Assembly (NCBI RefSeq): GCF_900496965.1
Contig: NZ_UFQB01000001.1
Location: forward strand, 186,001-250,000
DNA: 64,000 nucleotides
Direction of reading: 5' to 3'
Origin: Achromobacter agilis
Lineage (GTDB): Bacteria; Pseudomonadota; Gammaproteobacteria; Burkholderiales; Burkholderiaceae_B
Shown here piece by piece: positions 25,564 to 35,168 of this stretch. A model generated the notes under the pieces. The model saw only the letters and a program-made list of their open reading frames with translations, was not told where the DNA came from and did not search any database. Each line of letters opens with the position of its first letter. Positions within the stretch are counted from its first letter, which is position 1. The position numbers and the translations under genes are program-made.

Positions 25564-26394
25564 TCACGCGGCCGCAACCAACGCGATCACCCCTTTTGCC
25601 AGCATTGCCGCGGCCACCGCCCCGGCGAACAACGCAAAACCCTGCTGCAGGCGCCTTGGCGGAAACCGGTCTGCCACCGCGCGGCCGGCCAGCATGCCCA
25701 GCACCGCGGCGGCCGTGAAAGGCGCCGCGATCGCCCAGTCCAGATGCCCGCCCGCCGCCGCCGCCGCGACGCCGCTGGCCGACACCAGCGCGATCACGGC
25801 CAGCGACGTGCCCACGATGGCCTGCATCGGCAGATCGGTTGCGCGGCGCAACGCCGGGACGATGACGAAGCCGCCCCCGACGCCCAGCAGCCCGGACAGG
25901 AAACCCGCGATCGCGCCCGTGCCCGTCAAGGCGCGGGCGCAGGGTGCCGTCCAGCGCAGCCGGCCGGTGCTGGCGCTGAGCTGGCACGGCGGCAGGCGCG
26001 GCGCATCCGCGGCCGCCGCGGCGGGCCGCGCGCCCTGGTTCCACATTCGCCAGGCCACCATGCCCAGCACGCCGGCGAAGAGGATGGCGAGCGGCGCGTT
26101 GGGCAGGCGCCGCGCGGCCCACAGGCCCAGCGGCGACACCAGAATGCCGGTGGCGGCCATGAAACCGGCCGCCCGATACCGGACCTGGCCCTTGCGCAGC
26201 CCCAGCACCGCCCCGAGCGCGGCGGACAGCCCAACCGCCAGCAAAGCGATGGGCGCGGCCTGCGCCACCTGCAAATGCAGGCCGAAGACCAGCAGGGGCA
26301 CGGCCATGATGGCGCCGCCCGCACCGGTCAGCCCCAGGATCAGGCCGACGCATCCGCCCAGCGCCATGCTGGCCGCCCACACCGTTGCGATCAT
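25564..26394 (-). CDS. TauE/SafE-family sulfite exporter-like permease
   Basis: A 276-residue membrane protein with eight or so hydrophobic segments and two internal repeats. The hallmark GLTGAGGAIMAVPLL (about 22-36) and the matching GLLGVGGGFVIVPAL in the second half are typical of TauE/SafE. The likely role here is export of sulfite or another sulfur anion produced by sulfide oxidation. It is the last gene of the BigR-led operon, 10 bp after the quinone oxidoreductase gene. The ATG at 26394 is preferred over one at 26436 inside the neighbour. Confidence 0.85.
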   Translation of the reverse strand: MIATVWAASMALGGCVGLILGLTGAGGAIMAVPLLVFGLHLQVAQAAPIALLAVGLSAALGAVLGLRKGQVRYRAAGFMAATGILVSPLGLWAARRLPNAPLAILFAGVLGMVAWRMWNQGARPAAAAADAPRLPPCQLSASTGRLRWTAPCARALTGTGAIAGFLSGLLGVGGGFVIVPALRRATDLPMQAIVGTSLAVIALVSASGVAAAAAGGHLDWAIAAPFTAAAVLGMLAGRAVADRFPPRRLQQGFALFAGAVAAAMLAKGVIALVAAA

Positions 26395-26404
26395 CGGCGC
26401 GCGC

Positions 26405-27640
26405 TCAGTTGCCCAGCGGACGGGCGAGCCATTCACGGCCTTTCAGCATGCCGTTCCAGTAAATCCACGGCAGCATCCTGGCCTTGAGGAACCAGGCGCT
26501 CTTGCGCGGCACGGTCGGATCCAGCGGAAAGGTCGGCAATAGCTTGCCGCCGTAGCCGAACTCGGCCAGCACAATGCGGCCGCGCTCGACCGTCAGCGGG
26601 CAGGAGCCATAGCCATCGTAGGCCACCGGCATGGCGTGGCCTTCGCGCAGCGCCAGCAGGTTTTCGGCCACCGTGACGATCTGCTTGCGCGCCGCCGCAG
26701 CGGTCTTGGCATTGGTGGTGCTGATGCCGTCGCCCAGCCCGAAGACGTTGCCGTGACGGACGTGGCGCAGCGTGGCGGGATCCACCTCGCACCAGCCGGC
26801 GGCATCCGCCAGCGGGCTGTTCTTCAGGAACGCGTGGGGAACCTGCGGCGGCACCGCGTGCAGCATGTCGAAGGATTTTTCCACGCGCGCCATGGCGCCG
26901 TCGGCGCCCTTCACGTCGAACCAGGCCTTGCGCGCCGCGCCGTCCACGGCCACCAGCGAAGAATTGAAGGCCAGCGCAATGCCGTAGCTCTCCACGTAGC
27001 GCATCAGCGGCGGCACGAAGGTCGGCACCCCGAAGAGCGCCGCGCCGGCCAGGTCGAATTCCACGTCGATGCGGCCCAGCGCGCCCGCGCGCCGCCAATG
27101 GTCGCACGCCAGGTACATGGCCTTCTGCGGCGCGCCGGCGCACTTGATGGGCATGGCGGGCTGCGTGAACAGCGCCCGGCCGCCCTTCAGCCCCCGCACC
27201 AGTTCCCAGGTATAAGGCGCCAGGTCGTAGCGGTAGTTGGAGGTGACGCCCTGCCGGCCCAATGTCTCGGCAAGGCCGTCGACCTGCTCCCACGCAAGGC
27301 GCAGTCCGGGGCAGACGATCAGTTGCTGGTAGGTTACGGCGCGGCCGTCCGACAGCAGGACGCGGTCGGCCTCGGGCTCGAAGCCCGCGGCGGCGGCCTG
27401 CAGCCACGTCGCGCGCGACGGCATGACGGCGCGGGTCGGGCGCATCGTCCGGGCCACGTCGAAAGCGCCGCCGCCCACCAAGGTCCAGGCGGGCTGATAG
27501 TAATGCTTGTCGCTGGGTTCGATGACCCCGATACGCAGGTCCGGCCGCCGGCGCAACAGGCTGGCGGTCACGCCGATGCCAGCCGCCCCGCCGCCCACCA
27601 CCACCACGTCGAAATCGCGTTGGCCTTGTGCCATGGGCAT
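26405..27640 (-). CDS. sqr: Sulfide:quinone oxidoreductase
   Basis: A 411-residue flavoprotein that should oxidise sulfide and pass electrons to quinone, at the membrane surface. The FAD motif VVVGGGAAGIGV is at the N-terminus. All three cysteines expected for SQR are present: C110 (LIVCPG), C167 (PIKCAG) and C347 (YGSCPL). A second FAD contact, GNVFGLGDG, lies downstream of the middle. I start at the ATG at 27640, where GGAG is well spaced; a TTG at 27652 is possible. The operon context with persulfide dioxygenase and BigR supports sulfide detoxification. Confidence 0.92.
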   Translation of the reverse strand: MPMAQGQRDFDVVVVGGGAAGIGVTASLLRRRPDLRIGVIEPSDKHYYQPAWTLVGGGAFDVARTMRPTRAVMPSRATWLQAAAAGFEPEADRVLLSDGRAVTYQQLIVCPGLRLAWEQVDGLAETLGRQGVTSNYRYDLAPYTWELVRGLKGGRALFTQPAMPIKCAGAPQKAMYLACDHWRRAGALGRIDVEFDLAGAALFGVPTFVPPLMRYVESYGIALAFNSSLVAVDGAARKAWFDVKGADGAMARVEKSFDMLHAVPPQVPHAFLKNSPLADAAGWCEVDPATLRHVRHGNVFGLGDGISTTNAKTAAAARKQIVTVAENLLALREGHAMPVAYDGYGSCPLTVERGRIVLAEFGYGGKLLPTFPLDPTVPRKSAWFLKARMLPWIYWNGMLKGREWLARPLGN

Positions 27641-27658
27641 GCTTGTCTCCAAGCCGGT

Positions 27659-28078
27659 CTACCGGCTTTTGATTTTTTCCAGGATTGAAAATACCGCCAT
27701 GCCGGCAAGCATGGCGGCCACGAATACCAGCGCCTCGGACACGCCAGCCGATGCCGCCACCAGCGCCGGACCCGGGCAGAAGCCGGCCAGTCCCCATCCC
27801 GCGCCGAACACCAGGCTGCCGAGCGCCAGGCGCGCGTCGATGCGGGTGGCGGTAGGCCAGCGCAAGGGTTCGCCAGACAGGCTGGCCCGGCGGCGGCGCA
27901 ACACGGCGAAGCCCGCCGCCGTGGCCAGCACGGCGCCCCCCATCACGAAGGCCAGCGACGGATCCCAGGCGCCAGCGAGGTCCAGGAAGCCGAGCACCTT
28001 GGCGGGGTTGGCCATGCCGGAAATGATGAGCCCCAGCCCGAAGACCAGGCCCGACACGAAGGCGAACAGTGCATTCAT
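27659..28078 (-). CDS. YeeE/YedE-family sulfur transporter subunit, second copy
   Basis: A 139-residue membrane protein with about four hydrophobic segments. The family motif GAGWGLAGFCPGPAL contains C101, thought to bind a sulfur species during transport. It starts 2 bp after the preceding YeeE gene. The two half-size proteins together resemble one full YeeE and probably form a heterodimeric (thio)sulfate or persulfide channel, as with PmpA/PmpB. Confidence 0.87.
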   Translation of the reverse strand: MNALFAFVSGLVFGLGLIISGMANPAKVLGFLDLAGAWDPSLAFVMGGAVLATAAGFAVLRRRRASLSGEPLRWPTATRIDARLALGSLVFGAGWGLAGFCPGPALVAASAGVSEALVFVAAMLAGMAVFSILEKIKSR

Positions 28079-28080
28079 GA

Positions 28081-28512
28081 TCAGCCTCCCGCCAGATGCC
28101 GCATGACATAGACCATGCCGAAACCCGCAGCCATGAACAGCGCCGTCGCGGCCAGCGAACGGGGCGAGCCCCGCGATACCCCGCAAACGCCGTGGCCGCT
28201 GGTGCAGCCCGACGCATAGCGCGTGCCGATGCCCACCAGCAGGCCCGCGGCGATCAGGCGCGCCGTGCCGGCCTCGACCGTGATGGCGGGCAGCGCGGCG
28301 CCCAGGCGGTACAGCCAGGGCGAGGCGAACAGGCCCAGCAGGAAAGCCACGCGCCACGAACCGCCGCGTTCGGGCGTCCACAGGCCGCCCAGGATGCCGC
28401 TGATGCCGGCGATGCGGCCCGCGCCGCCCATCAGCAGCACGGCGGCCGCGCCGATCAGCAGGCCGCCGAAAGCGGACGCCACGGGAGTGAAGGCGGACCA
28501 GTCCAGATTCAC
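28081..28512 (-). CDS. YeeE/YedE-family sulfur transporter subunit, first copy
   Basis: A 143-residue membrane protein. The signature [13 protein letters not shown] (99-111) carries C103 and C110, the conserved thiols of the family. Its start overlaps the bigR stop by four bases, so it is translationally coupled to the regulator. Confidence 0.88.
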   Translation of the reverse strand: MNLDWSAFTPVASAFGGLLIGAAAVLLMGGAGRIAGISGILGGLWTPERGGSWRVAFLLGLFASPWLYRLGAALPAITVEAGTARLIAAGLLVGIGTRYASGCTSGHGVCGVSRGSPRSLAATALFMAAGFGMVYVMRHLAGG

Positions 28513-28844
28513 TTGAGTGACTCCATGGCCCGGCCGCAGTACAAACTCGATAGCGTCTTCATGACTTGGCTGACCTCGAAACTGGCCATCTGGTAGTAGA
28601 CGTACTTGCCTTCGCGGCGCGTCGCCACCAGCCCTTCATCGCGCAATACTCCCAGTTGCTGGGACAGCGTGGGCTGGCGGATGCCGGTCAGGGCTTCGAG
28701 TTCGCTCACGTTGCGTTCGTTCTGCACCAGCTGGCAGAGCAACAGGAGGCGGTCTTCGTTGGCCAGCGCCTTGAGCAGCGCGCAGGCCTGGGAGGCGGAT
28801 TCGCGCAGGACGGCGACCTCGCACTCGGTTAGGACTTCGTTCAT
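28509..28844 (-). CDS. bigR: ArsR-family (per)sulfide-sensing repressor, BigR/SqrR type
   Basis: A 111-residue winged-helix regulator (QPTLSQQLGVLRDEGLVATRREGKYVYY). The metal site ELCVC of ArsR is missing. Instead C37 and C103 are placed as in BigR/SqrR, where they form a sulfur bridge on exposure to persulfide and release DNA. It heads an operon of sulfur transport and oxidation genes, with the persulfide dioxygenase gene divergent. An AT-rich operator region lies between. Confidence 0.88.
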   Translation of the reverse strand: MNEVLTECEVAVLRESASQACALLKALANEDRLLLLCQLVQNERNVSELEALTGIRQPTLSQQLGVLRDEGLVATRREGKYVYYQMASFEVSQVMKTLSSLYCGRAMESLK

Positions 28845-28883
28845 TTGATGAGGATCAATCGGCCTAGGAGGATTTGACCATTA

Positions 28884-28918
28884 TATTGACCAATAGAATA
28901 TTCAACAATATTATTGAA
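28884..28918. promoter_or_regulatory. Candidate BigR operator region
   Basis: TATTG-ac-CAATA (28884-28895) is a perfect dyad. It is followed by ttcaacaatattattgaa (28901-28918), a near-dyad. Both lie in a strongly AT-rich island between the divergent bigR and dioxygenase genes, where one repressor could block both promoters. Confidence 0.6.
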
Positions 28919-28968
28919 AAATATATATTGTATTGATCACGCAGCGTAGCGCTGCCAGGCGAACGTCC

Positions 28969-29832
28969 ATGTCCCCCCAGATCCAAGGCTTCTACGATCC
29001 CGTTACAGCCACCATCACCTACGTGGTCCATGAACCGGCGCCGGGCGGCGCCTGCGCCATCATCGATTCGGTCCTGGACTACGACCCCAAATCGGGCCGC
29101 AGCAGTACCGAAAGCGCCGACCGCGTGGCCGGCTACGTGCGCCAGCACGGCCTGAAAACCGAGTGGCTGCTGGAAACCCACGCCCATGCCGACCACCTGT
29201 CCGCCGCGCCCTACCTGCAGCGGCAACTGGGCGGCGTCATCGCCATCGGGCAAAGCATCCAGACCGTGCAGGGCGTATTCAAGAAGATCTTCAACCTGGA
29301 GCCGGAATTCCAGCTGGACGGATCGCAGTTCGGCCGCCTGTTCGCCGACGGCGAGACCTTCCGCATCGGCGGACTCGAGGCGCGGGCCATCCACGTGCCG
29401 GGCCACACGCCCGCCGACATGGCTTACCTGATCGGCGATGCCGCCTTCGTGGGCGATACGCTGTTCATGCCCGACGTGGGCACCGCGCGCTGCGACTTTC
29501 CCGGCGGCGACGCCCATCAGCTGTACCGGTCCATCCAGCGCCTGCTGAGCCTGCCCGGCGACACGCGGCTGTACATGTGCCACGACTACCCGCCCGCCAG
29601 CCGCGACGCCTCCTGGCAGACCACGGTGGCCGAACAGCGCAGCGCCAATATCCATGTGCGCGACGGCGTCGGCGAAGACGATTTCGTCTCCATGCGCACC
29701 CGCCGCGACGCCACGCTGTCCATGCCGACCCTCATCCTGCCCGCCATCCAGGTGAACATCCGCGCCGGCCACTTCCCGCCGGCCGAAGACAACGGCGTGC
29801 GCTACCTGAAGATCCCCGTCGACGCCCTGTGA
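28969..29832 (+). CDS. blh: Metallo-beta-lactamase-fold persulfide dioxygenase (Blh/ETHE1-like)
   Basis: A 287-residue enzyme. Metal ligands H71, H73, D75 and H76 are in ETHAHADH, with further ligands in HVPGHTPADM and FVGDTLF. Blh oxidises glutathione persulfide to sulfite, downstream of SQR. The ATG at 28969 starts at homology (MSPQIQGFYDP); 12 extra upstream residues are possible. Divergent placement from bigR matches known biofilm-growth-associated loci. Confidence 0.9.
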   Translation: MSPQIQGFYDPVTATITYVVHEPAPGGACAIIDSVLDYDPKSGRSSTESADRVAGYVRQHGLKTEWLLETHAHADHLSAAPYLQRQLGGVIAIGQSIQTVQGVFKKIFNLEPEFQLDGSQFGRLFADGETFRIGGLEARAIHVPGHTPADMAYLIGDAAFVGDTLFMPDVGTARCDFPGGDAHQLYRSIQRLLSLPGDTRLYMCHDYPPASRDASWQTTVAEQRSANIHVRDGVGEDDFVSMRTRRDATLSMPTLILPAIQVNIRAGHFPPAEDNGVRYLKIPVDAL

Positions 29833-29960
29833 TTCTCGTGCTGGCGGTCCGGCAGGCGATGGCGTGACGCCCCGCGGGCGGGCGCGCCCCGGGCTTGCGT
29901 GCCCCGGGCTTATCCCGCAAGATCGTCCGATCGCAGAATTGCCGACCAGACGGATCCCCC

Positions 29961-31427
29961 ATGTTCGCCGAAGCCGAAGCCGACCCCAGCCTGTCCAAGG
30001 ATGAATTCAAGCCCCTGGAGGCGCGGCTGCGCGTCGCCCTGCTGAACGCGCAATACCAGCGCCTGGCCAAGGCGGACAAGACGCTGCTGGTGGTGGTGGC
30101 GGGGATCGACGGCGCCGGCAAGGGCGCCACGGTGAATCTGCTCAACGAATGGATGGACCCGCGCCACATCAAGACGCTGGCGTATGGCCCGCGCGAAGGC
30201 GAAGAGCTCGAGCGCCCGCCCCTGTGGCGCTACTGGAACGACCTGCCGCCCAAGGGCAGCACCGGCATCGTGTTCGGCTCCTGGTATGCGCCGCTGATCT
30301 TCGAAGCCACGCGCAAGAAGCCCAACCATGACAGCATCGAGGCGCAAGCCGCCACGATCCGGCGCTTCGAGTCGATGCTGGCCGCGGAAGGCGTGCAGAT
30401 CGTCAAGCTCTGGTTCCATCTATCAGCCGAGGCCCAGCAGGAGCGCGCCAAGCGCCTCCTGGCCAGCCCGGAAACCGCGTGGCAGGTCAGCCCGGTCGAC
30501 TTGAAGGTCCACAAAAAATACGACCGCATCCGCAACGCCGGGCAGGCCGTGCTGAACCATACCGACACCGGCCACGCGCCCTGGGTCGTGATCCCCAGCG
30601 CCGACGAGAACATGCGCTCCGCCCGCACGGCGGAGGCGGTGCTGGCCGCGATGCGCCAGCGCGGCGTGCCCCGTATCTCGCCCTCCTTCGTGGCCCACTC
30701 GCGGCCGGCGCGCATCGTCGACCGCCTGGGGCAACTGGACTACGACGCCAAGATCGAAAAGAACGACTACGAATCCGAACTGGGATTGCTGCAGGGCAGG
30801 CTGGCGCGCGCGGCGCGCTCCCGGAAGTTCCAGGAGCGTTCGCTGGTGCTCGTATTCGAAGGGCAAGACGCGGCCGGCAAGGGCGGCGCCATCCGGCGCG
30901 TGACGCACGCGCTAGACGCCCGCCAGTTCGACATTACCCCCGTGGCCGCGCCCAACAGCGAAGCGCTGGCGCGGCCCTACCTGTGGCGGTTCTGGCGCCA
31001 GGTGCCGCGCCACGGCCGCATCGCCATCTTCGACCGCTCCTGGTATGGCCGCGTGCTGGTGGAACGCGTGGAGAAACTGGCCGCGCCCGCCAACTGGCGC
31101 CGTGCCTATGCCGAAATCAACGACTTCGAAGAGCAGTTGGTCGCGAGCGGCGCGCTGGTGCTGAAATTCTGGCTGGCGGTGACGCCGGACGTGCAGCTCG
31201 AACGGTTCCAGGAGCGCGAAAAATCGCCGTTCAAGAACTTCAAGATCACGGCCGAGGACTGGCGCAACCGCGACAAATGGAAAGAATATGCCGCGGCGGC
31301 CAACGAAATGCTGACCCGGACCGACGTCGCTCACGCGCCCTGGCATCTGGTATCGGCCAACGACAAGCGTTACGCTCGACTGCAAGTGCTGCGGCATATT
31401 GTCGAAGCCATGGAAGACCTACATTGA
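29961..31427 (+). CDS. pap: Two-domain PPK2-type polyphosphate:AMP phosphotransferase
   Basis: A 488-residue protein with two PPK2 domains. Walker A motifs are GIDGAGKG (48-55) and GQDAAGKG (301-308). The lid motif is intact only in the second domain (FDRSWYGRVLVERVE); the first has FGSWYAPLIFEAT. In class II PPK2 enzymes of this layout the C-terminal domain is the catalytic one, phosphorylating AMP to ADP with polyphosphate. The ATG at 29961 begins the homologous region; the frame is open upstream to 29895. It is 24 bp before a GNAT gene. Confidence 0.9.
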   Translation: MFAEAEADPSLSKDEFKPLEARLRVALLNAQYQRLAKADKTLLVVVAGIDGAGKGATVNLLNEWMDPRHIKTLAYGPREGEELERPPLWRYWNDLPPKGSTGIVFGSWYAPLIFEATRKKPNHDSIEAQAATIRRFESMLAAEGVQIVKLWFHLSAEAQQERAKRLLASPETAWQVSPVDLKVHKKYDRIRNAGQAVLNHTDTGHAPWVVIPSADENMRSARTAEAVLAAMRQRGVPRISPSFVAHSRPARIVDRLGQLDYDAKIEKNDYESELGLLQGRLARAARSRKFQERSLVLVFEGQDAAGKGGAIRRVTHALDARQFDITPVAAPNSEALARPYLWRFWRQVPRHGRIAIFDRSWYGRVLVERVEKLAAPANWRRAYAEINDFEEQLVASGALVLKFWLAVTPDVQLERFQEREKSPFKNFKITAEDWRNRDKWKEYAAAANEMLTRTDVAHAPWHLVSANDKRYARLQVLRHIVEAMEDLH

Positions 31428-31451
31428 ACCGCAGCAGGGAGACCACAAGCC

Positions 31452-31901
31452 ATGAGTACCGTTGAAATCCGTCCCATCGCCGCCGCCGACTTCGAAACCT
31501 GGCTGCCGCTATGGAAAGGCTACCAGGACTTCTACCGCGTCGACATCGACGACGCCGTAACGCGCAACACCTGGGCGCGGTTCCTGGATGGCGCCGAACC
31601 CATGCACGCCGCGCTGGCCTACGACAGCGGCCGGGCCATCGGCATGGTGCACTGGATCTTCCACCGCTCCACCTGGACCGCCGGCGACTATTGCTATCTG
31701 CAGGACCTGTACGTGGCCCCGGACGTGCGCGGCACCGGCGCCGGCCGCAAGCTGATCGAACACGTCTATGCGCAAGCCGCCGCCGCCAATTGCTCGCGCG
31801 TGTACTGGCTCACCCATGAAACCAACGCCACCGCGATCCAGCTGTACGACCGGATCGCCGACCGCTCCGGCTTCATCCAGTACCGCAAGGTAATGCCGTG
31901 A
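31452..31901 (+). CDS. GNAT-family N-acetyltransferase
   Basis: A 149-residue protein with the acetyl-CoA-binding motif DLYVAPDVRGTGAGRKLIEHV (R/Q-x-x-G-x-G/A) and a C-terminal YDRIADRSGFIQYRKV. The acceptor is unknown. Its stop overlaps the start of the HIT gene by four bases, so the two are co-translated. Confidence 0.88.
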   Translation: MSTVEIRPIAAADFETWLPLWKGYQDFYRVDIDDAVTRNTWARFLDGAEPMHAALAYDSGRAIGMVHWIFHRSTWTAGDYCYLQDLYVAPDVRGTGAGRKLIEHVYAQAAAANCSRVYWLTHETNATAIQLYDRIADRSGFIQYRKVMP

Positions 31902-32362
31902 GCGCGCGCGACCCCAACTGCCCCCTGTGCCAGGAAGATGGCGGCACGCTGCTGTGGCGGGGGCCGCACCTGCGCATCATCGAAGTGGCCGATGCCGACT
32001 ATCCCGGCTTCACGCGGGTGATCTGGAACGGCCACCTGGCCGAAATGACCAGCCTCTCCACGCACGGGCGCGACCTGCTGATGCGGGCCGTGTACGTCGC
32101 GGAAGAGACGCAGCAATCGATCCTGTCGCCCGACAAGATCAACCTGGCCTCGTTGGGCAACATGGTCCCGCACCTGCATTGGCACGTGATCCCGCGCTGG
32201 CGCGGCGACCGCCACTTCCCCGATCCGATATGGGCGCCGCCGCGGGTGGCCGCGGGCGCGGAATCCGAGGAATGGAAAGAACAGCGCGCAGGCGTCGAGG
32301 CCCAACTGCCCCGCTACCGCAACCGCCTGGTCGAAGCCATGAACGCCCTGCTCTGGCATTGA
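31898..32362 (+). CDS. HIT-family nucleotide-binding hydrolase
   Basis: A 154-residue histidine-triad protein. The triad is in PHLHWHVIPRW, with H92, H94 and H96. A possible zinc pair, CPLC (8-11), is near the N-terminus. HIT proteins hydrolyse or transfer nucleotidyl groups such as AMP-lysine or diadenosine polyphosphates. The start is a GTG within the 4-base overlap with the GNAT gene. Confidence 0.9.
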   Translation: MSARDPNCPLCQEDGGTLLWRGPHLRIIEVADADYPGFTRVIWNGHLAEMTSLSTHGRDLLMRAVYVAEETQQSILSPDKINLASLGNMVPHLHWHVIPRWRGDRHFPDPIWAPPRVAAGAESEEWKEQRAGVEAQLPRYRNRLVEAMNALLWH

Positions 32363-32556
32363 GCCTGGGCGTGCGCCGGCGGCGGCAGGGGGAATCGGCC
32401 TGGTAAGGAGCCCGCCGATGATGTCCTCGAATTTCCCGATGTTCTTTCAAAAATGGGCGAAATTCACCGACGTAGAAGCTCGTCGACATACATTCAGTTA
32501 AAATTCAGAATTGTGTCGGCCACCTTCTCAATCTGTAAATCAAGGACGCTCCAACA

Positions 32557-33765
32557 GTGACCGCCCCGGCTTCGTCCCGCGCCAAATCTCCCTCTTTCCT
32601 CCAGTCGTTCCTCCAATCCGAAGCGCTCGGCGGCTACGTTCTCATGCTGGCCGCGCTGGTCGCGCTGGCCGTCGCCAATAGCCCCGCCGCCCCGTATTAC
32701 TTCGGCGCGCTCGAAACCAAGCTGGGCTTCCAGGCGGGACCCGTCGTGCTCAAGGAAACCGTGCTGCATTGGATCAACGACGGCCTGATGGCCGTGTTCT
32801 TCCTGCTGGTCGGGCTGGAGATCAAGCGCGAAGTGCTGGACGGCCAGCTGCGCGGCGCCGGCCGCATCGTGCTGCCAGGCATCGCGGCGCTGGGCGGCAT
32901 GGCGGTGCCGGCGCTCATTTACGTGTTGGTCAACGCCGGCAGCCCCGCCACGCTGCGCGGCTGGGCCATTCCCGCCGCGACCGACATCGCCTTCGCGCTG
33001 GGTATCCTGGCGCTGCTGGGCAGCCGCGTGCCGACGTCGCTGAAGATCTTCCTGACCGCGCTGGCGATCCTGGACGACCTGGGCGCCATCGTCATCATTG
33101 CGCTGTTCTATACGTCGACGCTCAATACGTTCGCCCTGGGCATGGCGGGCGCCCTGCTGGCCTGCCTGTTCTGCCTCAACCGCGCGGGAGTGTTGCGCCT
33201 GGCGCCTTATCTGCTGATCGGCGCCGTGCTCTGGTATTTCGTTCTCAAGTCCGGCGTGCATGCCACGCTGGCCGGGGTGGCGCTGGCGCTGGCCATTCCG
33301 CTGCGCCCGCAGAACCAGGGGCACCCCGGCACGCATTCGCCGCTGCACGCCCTGGAACATGCCCTGCACAAACCGGTCGCGCTGCTGATTGTTCCGGTCT
33401 TCGGCTTTGCCAACGCGGGCGTATCGTTCGCCGGCCTGGGGCTGGCCACCCTGGCGCAACCCGTGCCGCTGGGCGTGGCCCTGGGGCTGTTCCTGGGCAA
33501 GCAGCTGGGCGTGTTCGGCTTTGCATGGCTTGCCATCAAGAGCGGTATCGCCAGCCTGCCGCGGCACGCCTCCTTCACCCAGCTGTACGGCGTTGCGCTG
33601 CTGTGCGGCATCGGATTCACGATGAGCCTCTTCATCGGCGCCCTGGCCTTCACCGACCCGGCCGCCGTGGATGCCACCAAGATCGGCGTCCTGACGGGGT
33701 CGCTGGCGTCCGCCATCGCCGGATTCGCGCTGCTGCGGCGCGCCGGCCGCGAGGAAATGCAATAA
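32557..33765 (+). CDS. nhaA: Na+/H+ antiporter NhaA
   Basis: A 402-residue integral membrane antiporter that exchanges cytoplasmic Na+ for protons. The ion-binding aspartates D143 ([11 protein letters not shown]) and the D173-D174 pair (ILDDLGA) are present. The N-terminal motif [22 protein letters not shown] is typical. The start is GTG at 32557. A 194-bp region upstream with an AT-rich stretch (attcagttaaaattcag) probably contains the promoter. No nhaR gene is adjacent. Confidence 0.94.
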   Translation: MTAPASSRAKSPSFLQSFLQSEALGGYVLMLAALVALAVANSPAAPYYFGALETKLGFQAGPVVLKETVLHWINDGLMAVFFLLVGLEIKREVLDGQLRGAGRIVLPGIAALGGMAVPALIYVLVNAGSPATLRGWAIPAATDIAFALGILALLGSRVPTSLKIFLTALAILDDLGAIVIIALFYTSTLNTFALGMAGALLACLFCLNRAGVLRLAPYLLIGAVLWYFVLKSGVHATLAGVALALAIPLRPQNQGHPGTHSPLHALEHALHKPVALLIVPVFGFANAGVSFAGLGLATLAQPVPLGVALGLFLGKQLGVFGFAWLAIKSGIASLPRHASFTQLYGVALLCGIGFTMSLFIGALAFTDPAAVDATKIGVLTGSLASAIAGFALLRRAGREEMQ

Positions 33766-33824
33766 AGACACGCGGCGGGCGCTAAAGTAGACGGGGTCAG
33801 CCGCCACGCCCCCGAGGAGCCGCC

Positions 33825-34214
33825 ATGAAACCGCCCGCCATCACCCTGCAACGCGTCTATGAGGGCACCGGCCCGGCAGGCAGCTACCGGGCGCTGGTGG
33901 ACCGCGTCTGGCCGCGCGGCCTGCGCCGGGCCGACCTGGGGCTGGACGAATGGGCCCGGGATCTCGCGCCCACCACCGAACTGCGTAAATGGTTCAACCA
34001 CGTCGAAGAACGCTGGGAGGACTTCCGCCGCAAGTACCTGGCCGAACTGGCCGCGCCCGAACAGCAGGCCCGCTTGGCCGCCCTGCTGGAAGCCGCCGGC
34101 AAGCGGCCCCTCACCCTGCTGTATGGCGCCCACGACGCCGAACACAACCAGGCGGTCGTGCTGCGGGACGCCCTGCAGGACTACGCCCGCCATCACGCCA
34201 AGCGGACCGTCTGA
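33825..34214 (+). CDS. DUF488-family protein (YeaO-like)
   Basis: A 129-residue soluble protein with the family motifs RVYEGTGPAGSYRALVDRVWPRG near the start and LAPTTELRKWFNH in the middle, then LTLLYGAHDAEHNQAVVL. Its biochemical role is not established. The ATG at 33825 has GAGGAG upstream. It is monocistronic or weakly linked to the following dehydrogenase gene, 63 bp away. Confidence 0.85.
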   Translation: MKPPAITLQRVYEGTGPAGSYRALVDRVWPRGLRRADLGLDEWARDLAPTTELRKWFNHVEERWEDFRRKYLAELAAPEQQARLAALLEAAGKRPLTLLYGAHDAEHNQAVVLRDALQDYARHHAKRTV

Positions 34215-34277
34215 GGCCCGCCCGCCGCGCCACGGCATGGCGCGTTCCGCATTCCATTGCACACCGGAGGTATCAGC

Positions 34278-35066
34278 ATGCAGCATGACCTGAACGGAAA
34301 AGTCGCCGTCGTCACCGGCGCCGCCAGCGGCATCGGCAAGGAAATCGCCCTGACCCTAGCGCGCGCGGGCGCCGCGGTCGCGATCGCCGACCTGAACCAG
34401 GCGGGCGCCGAGGCCGTCGCCAAGGAAATCGAACAGGCTGGCGGCAAGGCCATGGGCGTCGCGATGGACGTCACCAGCGAAGAAGCCGTGACCCAGGGAA
34501 TCGACCGCGTGGCCGCGGCCTTCGGCAGCGTCGACATCCTGGTTTCGAACGCCGGGATCCAGATCGTGAACCCGATCGAGAACTTCGCCTACGCCGACTG
34601 GAAGAAAATGCAGGCAATCCACGTCGACGGCGCCTTCCTCACCACCAAGGCCGCGCTCAAGCACATGTACAAGGACGACCGGGGCGGCGTCGTCATCTAC
34701 ATGGGCTCGGTCCATTCGCACGAAGCGTCGCCGCTCAAATCCGCCTACGTCGCCGCCAAGCACGCGCTCCTGGGCCTGGCCCGCGTGCTCGCCAAGGAAG
34801 GCGCGGCCCACAACGTGCGCTCGCACGTGATCTGCCCGGGATTCGTGCGCACTCCGCTCGTGGAAAAGCAGATTCCGGAGCAGGCGAAAGAGCTGGGCAT
34901 CAGCGAAGAGGACGTCGTCAAGAAGGTCATGCTGGGCGACACGGTGGACGGCGTGTTCACGACCGTCGAGGACGTGGCGCAGACCGCCCTGTTCCTGGCC
35001 GCCTTTCCCAGCGCTGCGCTCACGGGCCAGTCGTTCGTGGTCAGCCACGGCTGGTACATGCAATAG
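34278..35066 (+). CDS. 3-hydroxybutyrate dehydrogenase (SDR family)
   Basis: A 262-residue short-chain dehydrogenase that should interconvert (R)-3-hydroxybutyrate and acetoacetate with NAD. The dinucleotide motif TGAASGIG is at 13-20, NAG at 91-93, and the catalytic S144, Y157 and K161. The C-terminal [13 protein letters not shown] is the usual 3HBDH ending. The ATG at 34278 follows GGAGG; a TTG at 34257 is less likely. In this group the enzyme supports turnover of polyhydroxybutyrate; no phb genes are nearby. Confidence 0.88.
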   Translation: MQHDLNGKVAVVTGAASGIGKEIALTLARAGAAVAIADLNQAGAEAVAKEIEQAGGKAMGVAMDVTSEEAVTQGIDRVAAAFGSVDILVSNAGIQIVNPIENFAYADWKKMQAIHVDGAFLTTKAALKHMYKDDRGGVVIYMGSVHSHEASPLKSAYVAAKHALLGLARVLAKEGAAHNVRSHVICPGFVRTPLVEKQIPEQAKELGISEEDVVKKVMLGDTVDGVFTTVEDVAQTALFLAAFPSAALTGQSFVVSHGWYMQ

Positions 35067-35118
35067 GGCGCCCGCCCGGCAGGCCCCCGCCCGGTCTTTG
35101 ATACCCTAGCCTTCACGG

Positions 35119-35144
35119 GCCGGCGCGCGCCCCTGCGCGCCGGC
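35119..35144. repeat. Perfect GC hairpin between the 3HBDH and tenA genes
   Basis: gccggcgcgc (35119-35128), loop gcccct, and gcgcgccggc (35135-35144) give a 10-bp perfect stem. There is no T-run. It may be a factor-dependent terminator or part of the tenA leader. I see no thiamin-pyrophosphate riboswitch motif here. Confidence 0.5.
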
Positions 35145-35168
35145 GGGCATGTCTTGAGGAAACCCCCC

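Noticed and set aside
35067..35168. Possible thiamin-pyrophosphate riboswitch before tenA
   Set aside because: The CUGAGA and related TPP aptamer motifs are absent; only a simple GC hairpin is present.
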